DNA of 64,000 nt from Mesorhabditis belari. Its lineage: Eukaryota; Nematoda; Chromadorea; Rhabditida; Rhabditidae. Every line of letters starts with the position of its first letter. Position 1 is the first letter of the stretch. The notes under the pieces are model-generated. The model saw only the letters and a program-made list of their open reading frames with translations, was not told where the DNA came from and ran no database searches. Of this stretch, positions 42,221 through 53,073 are shown one piece after another. The translations under genes were made by a program, and so were the position numbers. Location of the stretch: positions 62,001 to 126,000 of the forward strand of contig CAUEEP010000876.1 of assembly GCA_958450365.1 (NCBI GenBank), given 5' to 3'.

Positions 42221-45200
42221 ACATCGGATTTTGTAGAGAAATGTGCGAATTCAATCGATTCCGGAGGCATCCATTTTATTGGCAACTTTCCACCCCTTGA
42301 ATGATAGAAAAGCTCTTTATTGAAACGACAGAGACCAAAATCTGAGAGCTAATCTTTGGATAATTTTTTTGCTTATTCACTTCACTCACCTTAGCCATTT
42401 TATTTTTTGTCACTAAAATATTTCTTGCTGCGACATCTCGATGAATTATGTTTTTGTCGGATAAGAACGTCTGCAAGTGGTTGTTTTTTAACAAAAATCG
42501 ATATGTCGTAGCCGTTTACGAAATTCAGCCGCTAACGAATGAGGGTATTTCCGGGCCTCCAATCAAAAAGTCACCCACATAAAAAATGTTCATAATAAAT
42601 GTATTTTATAATAAATTTTTGAAATTAGCTCATTTGGTTCAGTAGAAAAATTTTTTTGAGCCCCCAAAGTTTAGGTTCAAAAATGCCCTAAAATAGCTAT
42701 AAAAAATTTTCTACTCAGCCAAAAAACTTGCCTAATAGCTCATTTTGTAGCCAATTTGATGTAGTTTCTTAAAGTAAAGCTACATTGAACATTTGTTTTT
42801 CAAAGCTAGGAGAAAGAGGGCGAGGAACGACTTCAGTTGAACTCGGTCGCTGTTTTCACATTTGAGAATTGACCTGAATTTGTGCCTCGCCCTCTTTCTC
42901 CTACTTTCAACGAAAAATTGTTTTAGATGGCTTTACTTTAAGAAACTACATCAAATTGGCTACAAAATGAGCTATTAGGCAAGTTTTTTGACTGAATTTC
43001 GTAAACGGCTACGACAGATACTTTCTTTACCAAAGCATCACTGATTTGCCAGGCGATTGGGACCAAATCGTTGAATTCTATAACATTCAACTGAATAACG
43101 TTGATAAATATAATATTTGAGTGAACTCACAAGATTTTTATAATCCAATCCAAGATTTCTGACTAGAGTCAAGAGATCTCCAAGTTCACAAATCTCTGTT
43201 AAGATTAGAGGGTAATTTGGAGCCGTTGAACAGGCGACCAAAGAAAGAATATGAGGATGATACTCTAATTGCTTCATGAAATTGATTTCTTGCAGGAATT
43301 CTAATCTGAAATGAAACTGGTTATCTGGGGTTGCAAATTCCTTCAGACAGTAAAAGTTTTCTAAAAGTTGCGCTTAAGGGGAGGCTATCATAGCACTATT
43401 ATGGTGCTTCTAGCTACCTCCTCGCTGGAAAAAGCCATCGTAACCTTTGTTACGGCAGTTTTTTAGACAAAAATTTTCTTAAAAACCTAGAAAGCTACCA
43501 TACCTTGCTTTTCAAACAATCAGCAATGTTACAGTATGGCAAACCAACGTGACAATACTAGAAAACTTATGCTAGAGTATAAAAATCAGTGCTAAGCTTT
43601 CAAATTGGGATAGAAAGCAGATTGATTTGCTAAACAGAGCAAAGTATTGATGGTAAATATTGTGTTTCTAACTCTAATCTTTTATAAGACTGGCTTGCTC
43701 AACAATAGTCGAAATTCTCAGGTTTTAAGTACCAAATACCAAGCTAGCTAATGAAGAGATCTGAATTCACTACTTGCAGCCTTTTTTCGAGAAAATCCTG
43801 GGTTTAAAGCGTGGTCAAACTACCGTACTCCTCCAATTTGCGCGAAATTTCATTTTTTTTATTCTTGTTCATTTCATTTTATCCTTTTTACGTTTTTTTC
43901 AACGTTTCAACGTTTTTTCAATTAAAAAGTCACAAAAACAAAGCTTTCACCATAGAAAATGATAAAAACTACTTAACTTAACATTAGTTGGCATCAAGTT
44001 CGTAGAGCAGATCTTCAAAAAGCAAGTGGGTCTAAAAAAACTCTATAAACAAAGCTTCCGTCACGGAAAATGCTGTTAAAAACGTAACTTAGCTTTATCC
44101 TCTTTGTTTTCTCCAAAAACAAACGTGACCACATCAGAGCAATGCAAAAAGAAAAAATGAAATGAACAAGGATGAAAAAAATGAAATTTTTCGCAAATTA
44201 GGAGGAGTACCGTAGTTTTAGCGCCAACCCAACGCCAACGTAGTTTTAGTTAAAGCGCCAAGCCAGAATTTCCTCAGAAAGACGTCGCAAGTGAATTCAC
44301 TATTAAAGAAAAAACCAATGTCAAAATCGAAACTTTAATTCGATCCTTTAACCAACCTTTCCTCATTCGTTGCATATTCATGTGTAGTTTTCACCGCCAC
44401 ATAATTTGCATCATTTGAAAGAACATAAGAAAGCTGAAACAATTTGCCAGATCTCTTCACTAAAGCTTTACTTGCATCGATGGATACACTTTGGCCACCG
44501 GTGGAATCCCTTTCAAATGACCCTTGTAAACAACTGCGTATGCTCCTGCTCCTAACTTCTCCTCGAAAATTTGCAGATCGCTTGAAGAGACTTCCCATTC
44601 GTCAATGATTCTTGAAACTTAATTTTTTTTGCAATCTTTTGATTTATACCTATTCTGCTGTTTATTTTTCTTCCAGCCATAATCTCTCTCAAAACTAGTC
44701 GAATAGTCGTTGTTGGGTTTTCTCTGAAAGCTAGGCATTTCCAAATCTTTTCTTAGTTTACTTTTCCTCGAACTTGAATCGTGAAACGCTCCGTTTCATC
44801 GTAAATCCTTTCTCGCAGTTGTTCTCCAACGTTTTTCGTCCAGTTGATGCTAAAAGTTTTTGTAAAACTACTGACTCTTTGATTTTTATCCATAAGTTGA
44901 TTTCATAAACGAAATCAGTGGCAACTGAACGTTTTTTTGGGCGGCCCAAATTGTAGAATCGACGTCAGTTTTTAGAAGTTATGTTTGACTTTATTTATTG
45001 ACTATGTATGACGGTTCAGTAGCAAAAGTACGGTTAAAAAGCTATCTTATGAAATCTAAGAAATCTAATCTATGAAATCTAAGCTATCTTATGTTATGAA
45101 ACAATCGGGATGCAATACTCAATAATTGGAGATGATATCTGTTCTAAGAGACAGTCAATGTCCAGTCAACCCTTATTCACCATTCCAAGATTGATTTCAC

Positions 45201-48041
45201 AACGCAAATGCAAAGCTTACAAGTTTAAATTCTGAAGTTTGAAGCTTAAATTAGCAGGAACTAGATGAGCCAGCGTGAGCTAGTATCAGATCCAAGAAAC
45301 GGTCAATGTTTATGTCAAGAAACTTACTTTTATGTCTAATCACCCTTTTAACGGCCTCACAATGTAAAGCTTAACACCTCTAGATCTTATTGGATTTCAA
45401 TCTTAAAAACTCCTGCTCTGAATCTCACCCTCCAAAATCCGGACACCAACAATACCGTCTGCAACACGTGCACATGCAAACGATCGCCACAAAAAGGAAA
45501 AGAAACGTGCCACCAAGGGCAATCAAGACAATCCAAACGGCACTCATTTCTTTAAATTTCGGAAATGATGGAAGAGTGCTACCTAAACAAATTCCAATCT
45601 TTGAAAATAAACTCCTAAACCTACTTGGAGGTAACGGTGCACAAAGGCCATAGTTGTCGCTTACGTTCGGTTGCTTCAGAAGATCTCCATAGTCCTAAAA
45701 TCTTTGATTTAGCGGATTCGATCTTGACTCACGTAGCGAAAGTATTCTTTTGCCGCGTCGCTGACTGAATCCAATAAGAGTTGCGTTTTTGTGCCTTCAA
45801 TAAGGCCAGTCTAAAATCAGAGAATGTGAATTGGTTTAAGTAGGGACCAGGCTTTTATATAGCCAAGTACTCAATGCATAGAAATTCTGGCACCTTGGTT
45901 TCCGAATCTTGTAGAGCTAAGATCTGATTTCCGGATCTTGTGGAGCTAAGATCTACAGCTTTACAAAGTTCAGTTTCTGCTATTTCTGATGAAGTTGAAA
46001 TTATCTATGAATACCTAGATCTCTTCTGATGTCAGAGTTGTTTTGCCTGACCGAGTTAGTTTATTTTTATTCATCGACTTAATAGTTAGTCTCTTAATAA
46101 GTTGATTATCCATTTCAATGCAAATGTAATTGAAATTTAACTTGGAATGGACTAACTAAAACCAAGCCACTATGGAGATGATCAGCGACTCAACATGGAA
46201 AATCACCCTTACCAAGTCAAATCAAATAATCAACCAAAGATAACATTCTCTGACATTCTCTGTCAGAGATTTCAAACCAACCTTTGTAAATATGACACGA
46301 AAAATCGAAGTTATTTTTGGATCCGTGTTAGCATTTGCAAAAGAAACCAAGTTTTGCCAAAAAGTTGCATCTACTCGATCAACTGAAAATTTTTAGTCAA
46401 TTTTGTATACCCAATGAAAAGCCAACCATCTTGAGCTTTTGCGTCAGTAATCAAATAAATCACTTTCTGAAAATTCGATCGATTTTGGCTCTCAACCATT
46501 TCGAAAGATTCCATTGCTCCGTAAAGGTATTCTTTCCTAAAAATGGAATGTTCGAGTTTTGAAAGTAAACCCAACGAAGGCCAATAGGTTTTTTGATAGT
46601 GCATCGAGTTGATTACAGCCGTGAAATTGTCGAATATAGAAATCGGGTTACGATCGTACGCCTTTGGATCATTGGACAAGATGGTGAAGTAGCTGAATTT
46701 TGTGTCAACCAATCTTTAACCCTTAAAAAAGTTACCTATTATTTTTGGCATTCTCCGTCTCGATGCATGGCTGAAGAATCTTCGATATGAGCTTAAAGTG
46801 CTCATCGGGCTCTTCATTCTCAGAAGCGAGAAGCAGGAAAACGTAAAGATCGTAGCTCTTCGTTGGACAGGTCTTTTTATCCGCCCAAACGGAGGCTAAA
46901 TGTTGTGATTGTTGTGATTGTTGATCACAATTAAAGTTCAGCCCAGTGATTCAAAAAATAGTTGACAAAATCAACCCAAAAAATCAAGCGCTGTTAAAAG
47001 GCCATTTTTCGAACAATAATTGTACTTATTGTCATCCCGATCTGACCCTGGTCTGGTTTTCGGCTTTTTAGGTGTTTTTAAACAGTGGGACGACAAACTG
47101 CTCATTGCTTATAAATCACCAGCCCAAAAAAGCGCCTAATAGCAAATTTTTGGCTGGATGTTTTGGAGGTAACGCATAGTTTAATCTCTCGATTTAAGGG
47201 TCCCCTCCTCTTCAACTCCATGGCTGAAAACATTTAAAGCAAAAAGTTTGGAACGGACGGGAATCGAACCCGACACCCCCATAAGGCGGTCGTTTTGTAG
47301 ACGGGACGCTAACCACCTCGACCATGGGCAGTTGAAGGCAAAAAGGAGCGTGGTTAAATGGTTTTTCTGACTTTTTCATAGGTTTTTGATCAAAAACTTG
47401 TTTTGACCAAAAAGTATGTACCATTTGATTCTTAATTCTCCGTCGATCAAAAAAGTTTATCGAAATCGGTTCATGTGGAGCCGAGATCCAGAGTGTGACG
47501 GACAGACAGATGGACGGACAGACAAACGGACGGACAGACAGCCAGACGGACGGACACTTCTCTTTTATATATAGTAGATTATTCTGTCTCACTTTGCACT
47601 AATTTTTTAGAAACTGTAAAACAGTATACCCTGGAAATAAGTCAAGCTAAGGCAAAGAGTTAAGAAAAATTGGACTAAATTCAACAGCAAGGTTGAAATT
47701 CTAGGTCCAGGCCAATTGAAAGTTATAGTATTTGGCTTTTGTAGAGTTTTTACAAAATAAGAGTTCAATTTAAGTTAATTTAAGTTAATTTACTAAAAGT
47801 TTCAGAGATTCGGTTAGAATGGCTTACCAAGACCTAACCTAAGTCTAGATTTGCTTAATATTTCAAATTCAAAGAACCGACTATTGTGACAATCTGAACT
47901 GAATGACGGTTGTGGTGGATCTGGCGGTTGAGGAGTTACATTGCCATAGCCAACCGGAAAATTAGTCGTTGATTCAACGGATTTTTGAATCTCAATCTGT
48001 TGCAGTGAAACCACAATGAAAAAGAAGATCAATAGAAACAT
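42221..48041 (-). CDS. receptor tyrosine kinase, vWA-like ectodomain
   Basis: Minus-strand exons: 48041-47828, 46895-46736, 46713-46427, 46382-46282, 45810-45733, 45694-45625, 45582-45429, about 44918-44757, 44723-44650, 44617-44472, 44433-44357, 43305-43131, 43090-43031, 42470-42390, 42348-42221. Phases agree through 45429 and again from 44723 to 42221. A signal peptide (MFLLIFFFIVVSLQ) leads to a von Willebrand A-like domain (YDLYVFLLLASENE, FTILSNDPKAY, YLYGAMESF, VIYLITDA). Its MIDAS serines are absent. A TM helix follows (WIVLIALGGTFLFLFVAIVC) with a Cys-rich juxtamembrane. The kinase part has LGAGAYAVVYKG, VAVKT, HPHILSLVACST, CELGDLL, HRDVAARN, DFGLCRF and IKWMPPES, as in the nematode KIN-16 group. 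Join 45429 to 44918 is out of phase. The C-lobe after SDV was not found, so the gene may be truncated. Confidence 0.75.
42502..43018. mobile_element. foldback MITE in kinase-gene intron
   Basis: Ends TGTCGTAGCCGTTTACGAAA and complement, with arms of about 110 bp repeating inside (42705-42830 against 42885-43000), 517 bp in all, in the intron between two kinase-domain exons. The motif 'GTCGTAGC(C/T)GTTTACGAAA' also occurs in the arms of the 16.8-18.0 kb element, so the two families are related or exchange sequence. Confidence 0.7.
47249..47335 (-). tRNA. tRNA-like, long variable arm, possible ACA anticodon
   Basis: The minus strand has a strong A box (TGGTCGAGGTGGTTAGCG), an anticodon-type stem-loop CGT-CTACAAA-ACG, a long variable arm (GCCTTATGGGGG), and a B box GGGTTCGATTCCC. 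T5 follows a few nt after the presumed 3' end (CCGTTCCA). The 5' acceptor bases do not complement CCGTTCC. It shares the CTACAAA loop and long variable arm with 26577-26660 but differs elsewhere. It lies in the first intron of the receptor kinase, same strand. Confidence 0.45.
47494..47560. repeat. (GGACAGAC)n microsatellite
   Basis: Irregular GACGGACAGACA units preceded by 'CGAAATCGGTTCATGTGGAGCC'. A TCTG array at 54695-54722 is the reverse-complement type. Confidence 0.75.
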
Positions 48042-48282
48042 CTCTTCAAATGAATGTTCTCTCGTTTTTCTCTTATCTTTTGATTTGGTGCTTCAACAAT
48101 AAGTCGATTACCAGAGAAAGCTCTTGACCAAGCATAATCCGTGAGTTGAAAATAGGTTGATTCACGGCTCATATCAATTCATACTTGGCTTTTCGAACCA
48201 ATTTTTCAACCAATGAAAAACTTGATAACCGAAGGATATATCTTTTAAGGATCCTGAAAAATAGTACGCTTGGACATGATGT

Positions 48283-48733
48283 TTAAATTAAGATTTTATA
48301 GACATCGAATTGTTAGCTATCAGATAAAGCACAAAAAACTTGTTCTTTTCATTTTTCATCAGGCGAATGACATAAGGCTTTCGTTTTTGTGCTTTAAACG
48401 CAGTGGAATCTCCAATTCGTGATTTGAAGCGTTTTTTGAGACGCTGAAAACGAAATAATCTAATCATATTGTTGTCAATGTCGCATTCTTTGTCTTTACC
48501 TGATAAAGTTTAATGAAAAGATCTCGATAGTATTTCGTCACAAAAAGAACGATAAGAGAATTGCCGGAAGAATGCATTAGTGGTTATCATTAGTGCATTG
48601 GATAAAATTTTGTCTGAAAAGCAAACCGTATAAATAGGAGTTTTAAATACTTACTTGTTTGCTTATCTTGAACAAGTGTTGATAAAACTAATACAATCCC
48701 AGGCAGAAAACATATTGTCACCAAAAAGATTAT
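48283..48733 (-). pseudogene. 7TM receptor 3' part (TM6-TM7), disrupted
   Basis: Minus-strand exons at 48733-48655 (IIFLVTICFLPGIVLVLS, TM6), 48613-48500 and 48443 to about 48283. The second contains SSGNSLIVLFVTKYYRDLF, a typical TM7 end, joined in phase to RLKKRFKSRIGD. The start of the second exon is out of frame with TM6 and carries three stop codons inside a duplicated 'ATGCA...ATGCA' stretch of 21 nt. The upstream receptor exons are missing: the upstream side is occupied by the mariner at 48760-49582. So this is a receptor gene broken by a transposon and a small duplication. Confidence 0.55.
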
Positions 48734-48759
48734 CTAGATATTTTTAATGACACTTTTTT

Positions 48760-49582
48760 ACAATTAGTTTAAGTGAGGTTTTAACCAGGGAATTTTGTCA
48801 AGTCAAGATTGTGGCCGGTATTCTTCTTCGTCAATCAAAAAATCGAGGTTTTTTGGACACTATTGTGACAGCCGATGAAAAATGGATTTACTACTATAAC
48901 CCATCGCGAAAACGGCAGTGGTTAGGTCCAGGAGAACAGCCAAAAACGACGCCACAACGTGATCCGCATGGAAGAAAGGCTATGTTATCTTGACTTGACA
49001 AAATTCCCTGGTTAAAACCTCACTTAAACTAATTGTAAAAGAAGGTCTGGAATTCCCGTGGTCTTATACACTTTGAAGTGCCACCTTCTTGCCAACTTGC
49101 CAACTGCTACGTCCAACAGTCACCTCAGATCTATATGTGAAACAGCTGGAACGAGTAAACCTGGCTTTCAAGAATCAAGGTGTAAACACATCGACTGTGA
49201 GATATCTGCAAGATAACGCGCGCCCACATACAGCAAAGAAGACGCAGGAAAAACTCGAGGAATGGGGCTGGGAATGTCTCCCGCATCCGCCGTATAGTCC
49301 AGATCTGGCATCCTCAGACTACCACTTATTTCGATCTATGCAGCACTTCCTGGCCAATAAACACTTCAAGGATCACGACGAAGTTCGAACTTGGGTAGGC
49401 CAATACTTCGACTCGCAGCCTCAGTATTTCTTCAGCAAAAGGATCCGAGATTTGAAAGAAAAATGGAGAAAGACTATTGCCAACAACGGAGAATAACTTT
49501 TGGATTCAAGCGCATCGTTTTCTTTTTGTCGAGATAAACTTATTTTTCATTAAAAGGGTATTTTCATTCCGGACAACCTAAT
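48760..49582 (+). mobile_element. mariner (DD34D), 5'-deleted and rearranged
   Basis: Transposase pieces are at 48811-48991 (TADEKWIYYYNPSRKRQWL, first catalytic Asp) and 49045-49496 (LQDNARPHTAKK, then YSPDLASSDYHLF). The second and third Asp are separated by 34 residues. The element ends at 49582 with CCGGACAACCTAA before TA. A 52-bp sequence at 48757-48810 recurs inverted at 48988-49042, and the inverted copy interrupts the transposase between the two pieces. The N-terminal HTH and left terminus are absent. The C-terminal frame runs to a stop at 49496. Confidence 0.75.
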
Positions 49583-49586
49583 AACT

Positions 49587-49987
49587 TTTTTTGTGATTGT
49601 GCTGTTGATTGGCGGTGTGGCAGGATGTGATAGGCAGCTGACTGATCCCTATGCTAAAGCTTTCGATGACTGGGCTGACAATCCAAACGTTGAGAAAATA
49701 ATTTTCGGCGCCAGAGAAACTCCAGCAGTCCTTGATTGTGTAAGTTAGAGTAAAATCTTTAATTGCGTTGTTTAGCTAATGTTTAAAAGTGTCCATTTGT
49801 TTCTCTATGAGATTATTTTTAGGTTTGTCACCATGAATGCACAAAGACTGGCGGTAGGCCTATGTTTATGCGCAAATTGTTGTATGGAGCTAGTGATCGA
49901 TGCTATCCGCAAAGAAAATACACTGGAACTAGAAACAAACCTAAAAATAAACTCATAGCGAAACAAATGAACACTTTTAAACATTAG
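49587..49987 (+). pseudogene. small secreted protein gene, 5' end cut by mariner
   Basis: Two plus-strand exons: 49587-49739 (VIVLLIGGVAG hydrophobic end of a signal peptide, then CDRQLTDPYAKAFDDW and IIFGARETPAVLDC) and 49823-49987 (VCHHECTKTGGRPMFM, DRCYPQRKY). They join in phase 0 with a GTAAGT donor and TTTTTAG acceptor. The mature part would be a Cys-containing secreted peptide of about 95 residues. The start codon is missing: the mariner right end sits where the signal peptide should begin. The last 17 codons (from NKPKN) read into the inverted copy of the gene's own intron, so the natural 3' end may also be lost. Family unknown. Confidence 0.55.
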
Positions 49988-50027
49988 CTAAACAACGCAT
50001 TTAAAGATTTTTCCCAAACTTACACAA

Positions 50028-50290
50028 TCAAAGATTGTTGGAGTTTCTCTGGCACCGAAAATTATTCTCTGGCACCGAAAAACATTTGGATCTCAGCCCA
50101 GCCATCGAGAGCTCTAGCATAGGGAGGATAGGAAGTCAGCTGCCTATCACATCTAGCTGCTACACCGCGAATCAACAAGACAATCACGAAAAGAAGCTTA
50201 ATTGGTTCATTGTTACTGATGGAAAACTTCTGTCTCAATGAATAAACAGAACTTTTTTCCTTTTTCTTTTCCGTTTTTCTCTTCCTTTTC
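50028..50290 (-). pseudogene. inverted copy of the small secreted protein gene
   Basis: The minus strand repeats the first exon of the gene at 49587: VIVLLIRGVAARCDRQLT, then a diverged acidic part, IIFGARETPTIFDC and the splice donor and intron. A duplicated GGTGCCAGAGAATAATTTTC segment introduces a stop (FFGARE then TAA). This copy keeps the sequence upstream of the signal peptide, so it shows what the other copy lost. Divergence is about 15-20 per cent by eye. Confidence 0.6.
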
Positions 50291-50299
50291 ATCCTTTAT

Positions 50300-51816
50300 T
50301 CATTCAGAAATCCTTTTTCATTTGTTTATTACTGATTTTTGAGGCAATTTTGAATGTCACTTAATGACGGCTGTTCGACTTTGGAGTCAAAGAACGCTTG
50401 AAGAAAATAAAAATTTATTTTTGACATTTTGAAAGGTTTTAAAGTTTCAGAAAACATTTAATTTTAAAAAAATCACAAAGAATCATCAAATCGACATGTT
50501 AATAATATCCATAAGACAGAGCTTTGACTTCGATTAACTTGACCGAGAACTTGATTTTGCTGATATTTTAAATTCATTTGTTTTTTCCACCATCATCATA
50601 TCGATTTTCTTTCGTTTTCGGAGACATAAGATCGTCATTATGCTAAAATTTGTCACAATTTCATGCTTTCTCATGGTCATTTTTGCAAAATTTTGCAAAA
50701 TGAGCATGAGAAAGCATGAAAAATGTTATATTACCTCTGAAAAAAGAAAAATAACAAATACGAGAGGACTGATCTCAGATTTCGGTAAAGAAAAATAAAG
50801 TTTGGTTCGAAAATGAGCATGAGAATGGAGAAGAAGAATTGAAAAAACACCGTACTGAAAAGAGTCGAAAACGTGGTGCAGAGCATCTGAAAAACACTTG
50901 AGATTTCTCGATAGGAAATACAAGTTCACGAAAAAGAACAACTAAAGAAACTAGAAAATAGACGATGAATTATTTTTGGACTCTTCAAATCCTATCGACT
51001 AAGCCGTCTATCTTAACTTTTTTTTTGTAAACGTAAAATTCGATTCGTAAAATCTTCAGATATTCAAAAAAAATTAATTTAGGAGTGTTTTCCTTTGGTT
51101 CTCTTAGCTCAATTTTCGCTTCTACAAAATTCCAAAGTTTGCTAATTGGATTTTTTTCGACTGGTTGGTTTGATAGGATTATTTGGATTTTGCAATTGGG
51201 TTTTTTCTATTGATTTCACCGCTCATCAGCACTGCTCAGTTCCTAATTTATACTTGACTTTGCAGTGGCTTCAAAAGCCAAGCTTACCTGTATCATTAGA
51301 AGAGATTCCGCTCGAGAAACTTTACCATCTTTGCGTAACTAAAGACTTTTTTAATACTTTCCACGTTTTTTATTTCAATAGTCACCGCTTTCATTTTTCG
51401 ATTTGTCACCAAATCCATGGAACACATGATAAAGAGAGTTTGTGGAAACACGTAGGCGGTGAAAAAACGGCTGTCAATTGGGAAGAAAATCGTAGAGACA
51501 CGAAGAACAACACAGAAAACAATTGGAATTAACACTTGACCAAAAGGCCATTTTTTTGTGTGCCGATAATAGACACCATCGAGAGAAACGGCGAAGAAAC
51601 GACTAAAAAGAACTTTTTTAAATGATTTTCGAACGTGTTAACGCTTAACTTTTATCTTTTTGAGCATTTATGGAGGAAAGATACTGAATCCGGAAAACCC
51701 CACAAATTATTACAAACTACTCCTGATTCAAATTCAATCACGAAAATTTCGTGTCCCTGCCAAATTTTCAACCACTTTGCTGAATTTAGGTACATCAGTC
51801 TATTGTCTTAAATGTA
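50300..51816. other. intergenic, no gene supported
   Basis: A 128-codon plus frame (51146-51532) starts with a signal-like stretch but uses TTG, not ATG, and has an overlapping minus frame. A short inverted pair 'TCATGCTTTCTCATG' is at 50660-50720. Confidence 0.35.
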
Positions 51817-53071
51817 CAGGGTGCGCCATAATTGTCACAACAAGAAGTAGTTCTGATTTTAAGGTTGACAAGAGTAAAAAAAAGACAAATTTTTAACTGG
51901 ATAACATTTATTGTACATTAACAGTTATAAATCAACTATCAAATTCGAATCGGCCACCATTAGCATTTGAGTAGGCTCGCAGGCGTTTCGGGAAGGCGTC
52001 AACGGACCAAATAGGCTGGATACAGCTTTTCCCCGGCTTTCAACCGTGATTTCTTCAAGCTTTCGATGTTTTTCTGGGGCTTTGAACAAGCTAGGCTTCT
52101 AGAACAATGAAAATTCCATTGGGTTGAGGTTTGGAGAGCTAGGTGGCCACTCAAAAAAAAATGAAGTCCGGGAAGTTGTTTTGGCAGAACTCTTGGACTT
52201 TCTTGGATTTGTGGGCCAGTGCACCATCTTGCTGATCAATCCAAATGCGATTTTTCCAAATATTTACGAGCCCAGGGCAAGAGTTCATCCTTGAGAAGAA
52301 CCAGGAACTCGGAATTGACTTTCACTCCTGACTGACTGACTTCCACAAACACTTGGGAAACAAATATGAGAGGAGTTTTTCCTGTTGCGGTGATGCCGCC
52401 GAGTACCATCATAGAAGCTGGATGTGCACTTCGAGAAGCCGTAGCATTCGATTGGGATTTGGCCTATACTCGATCATTTTGCTTGTTAAGAAGACCTTCA
52501 ACGGTAAATATCTTTTCATCTGTAAACAAGATATTGTGATGGTCGATTCCATTGAAGCGCATCAATAACTGATCAGCTCTCAATCTTCGCTTGTTTTTAG
52601 CGGCATTCGAAAGAAGTTGAGCCTTATTTTTCTTGTAAGTGGCAAGTTTGAGCTTATGTTTGAGGATCCGACGCAATGAGGTGCTTGAAGTCGCCATCTT
52701 CTTTGTCATTTGCCTTGCCGATTCGGTTTCTTCCGAATTCAGTCCCTCACTCGCTTGATGTTTGTCTTTGTGACGACAGTTGGGCGTCTACCGCTTCTTG
52801 GTGCATCAGCAATTGTTTCCGTAGCTTCGTTGCGTTGAGTAGTGCGGAAATTGACACTTCCGTCGACTTTAAGACGCTTATGAATCTCTGGCGCCGAAAC
52901 TCTTCACTTGTGCAATTTGATGATCGATTGTCGATGGGGGATATCAAAAAAGTTTCAATTATATTTAAAATATAATAAAGACACAAAAAAGCCAGAAATA
53001 AAGCTTAAATCAACGAGTTATTGTTCTTGAACGCCCGTGATACTTTGTTGCAACAATTATGGCGCACCCTG
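51817..53071 (-). mobile_element. full-length but decayed Tc1/IS630-like element
   Basis: 1255 bp with 19 bp perfect inverted ends CAGGGTGCGCCATAATTGT and TA at each side. The minus strand holds transposase relics: HTH region (STSLRRILKHKL), LFTDEKIFTVE with the first catalytic Asp, GKTPLIFV, LPWARKYLEK, a degraded second Asp region, and SLACSKPQKNIESLKKS near the C-terminus. Several frameshifts and stops make it inactive. It is inserted in the last recognisable exon of the minus-strand membrane protein gene at 53.1-53.9 kb. Confidence 0.85.
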
Positions 53072-53073
53072 TA

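Noticed and set aside
42276..42494. Single 72-codon kinase-like frame
   Set aside because: Only part of it is exon; the rest reads through a GTGAGT donor into intron, so the splice model is used instead.
47480..47570. CRISPR-like array of GACGGACAGACA units
   Set aside because: No unique spacers of uniform length; it is a microsatellite in a eukaryotic intron.
51146..51532. 128-codon plus frame with signal-like start
   Set aside because: Begins with TTG, no upstream ATG or acceptor in frame, and no known family.
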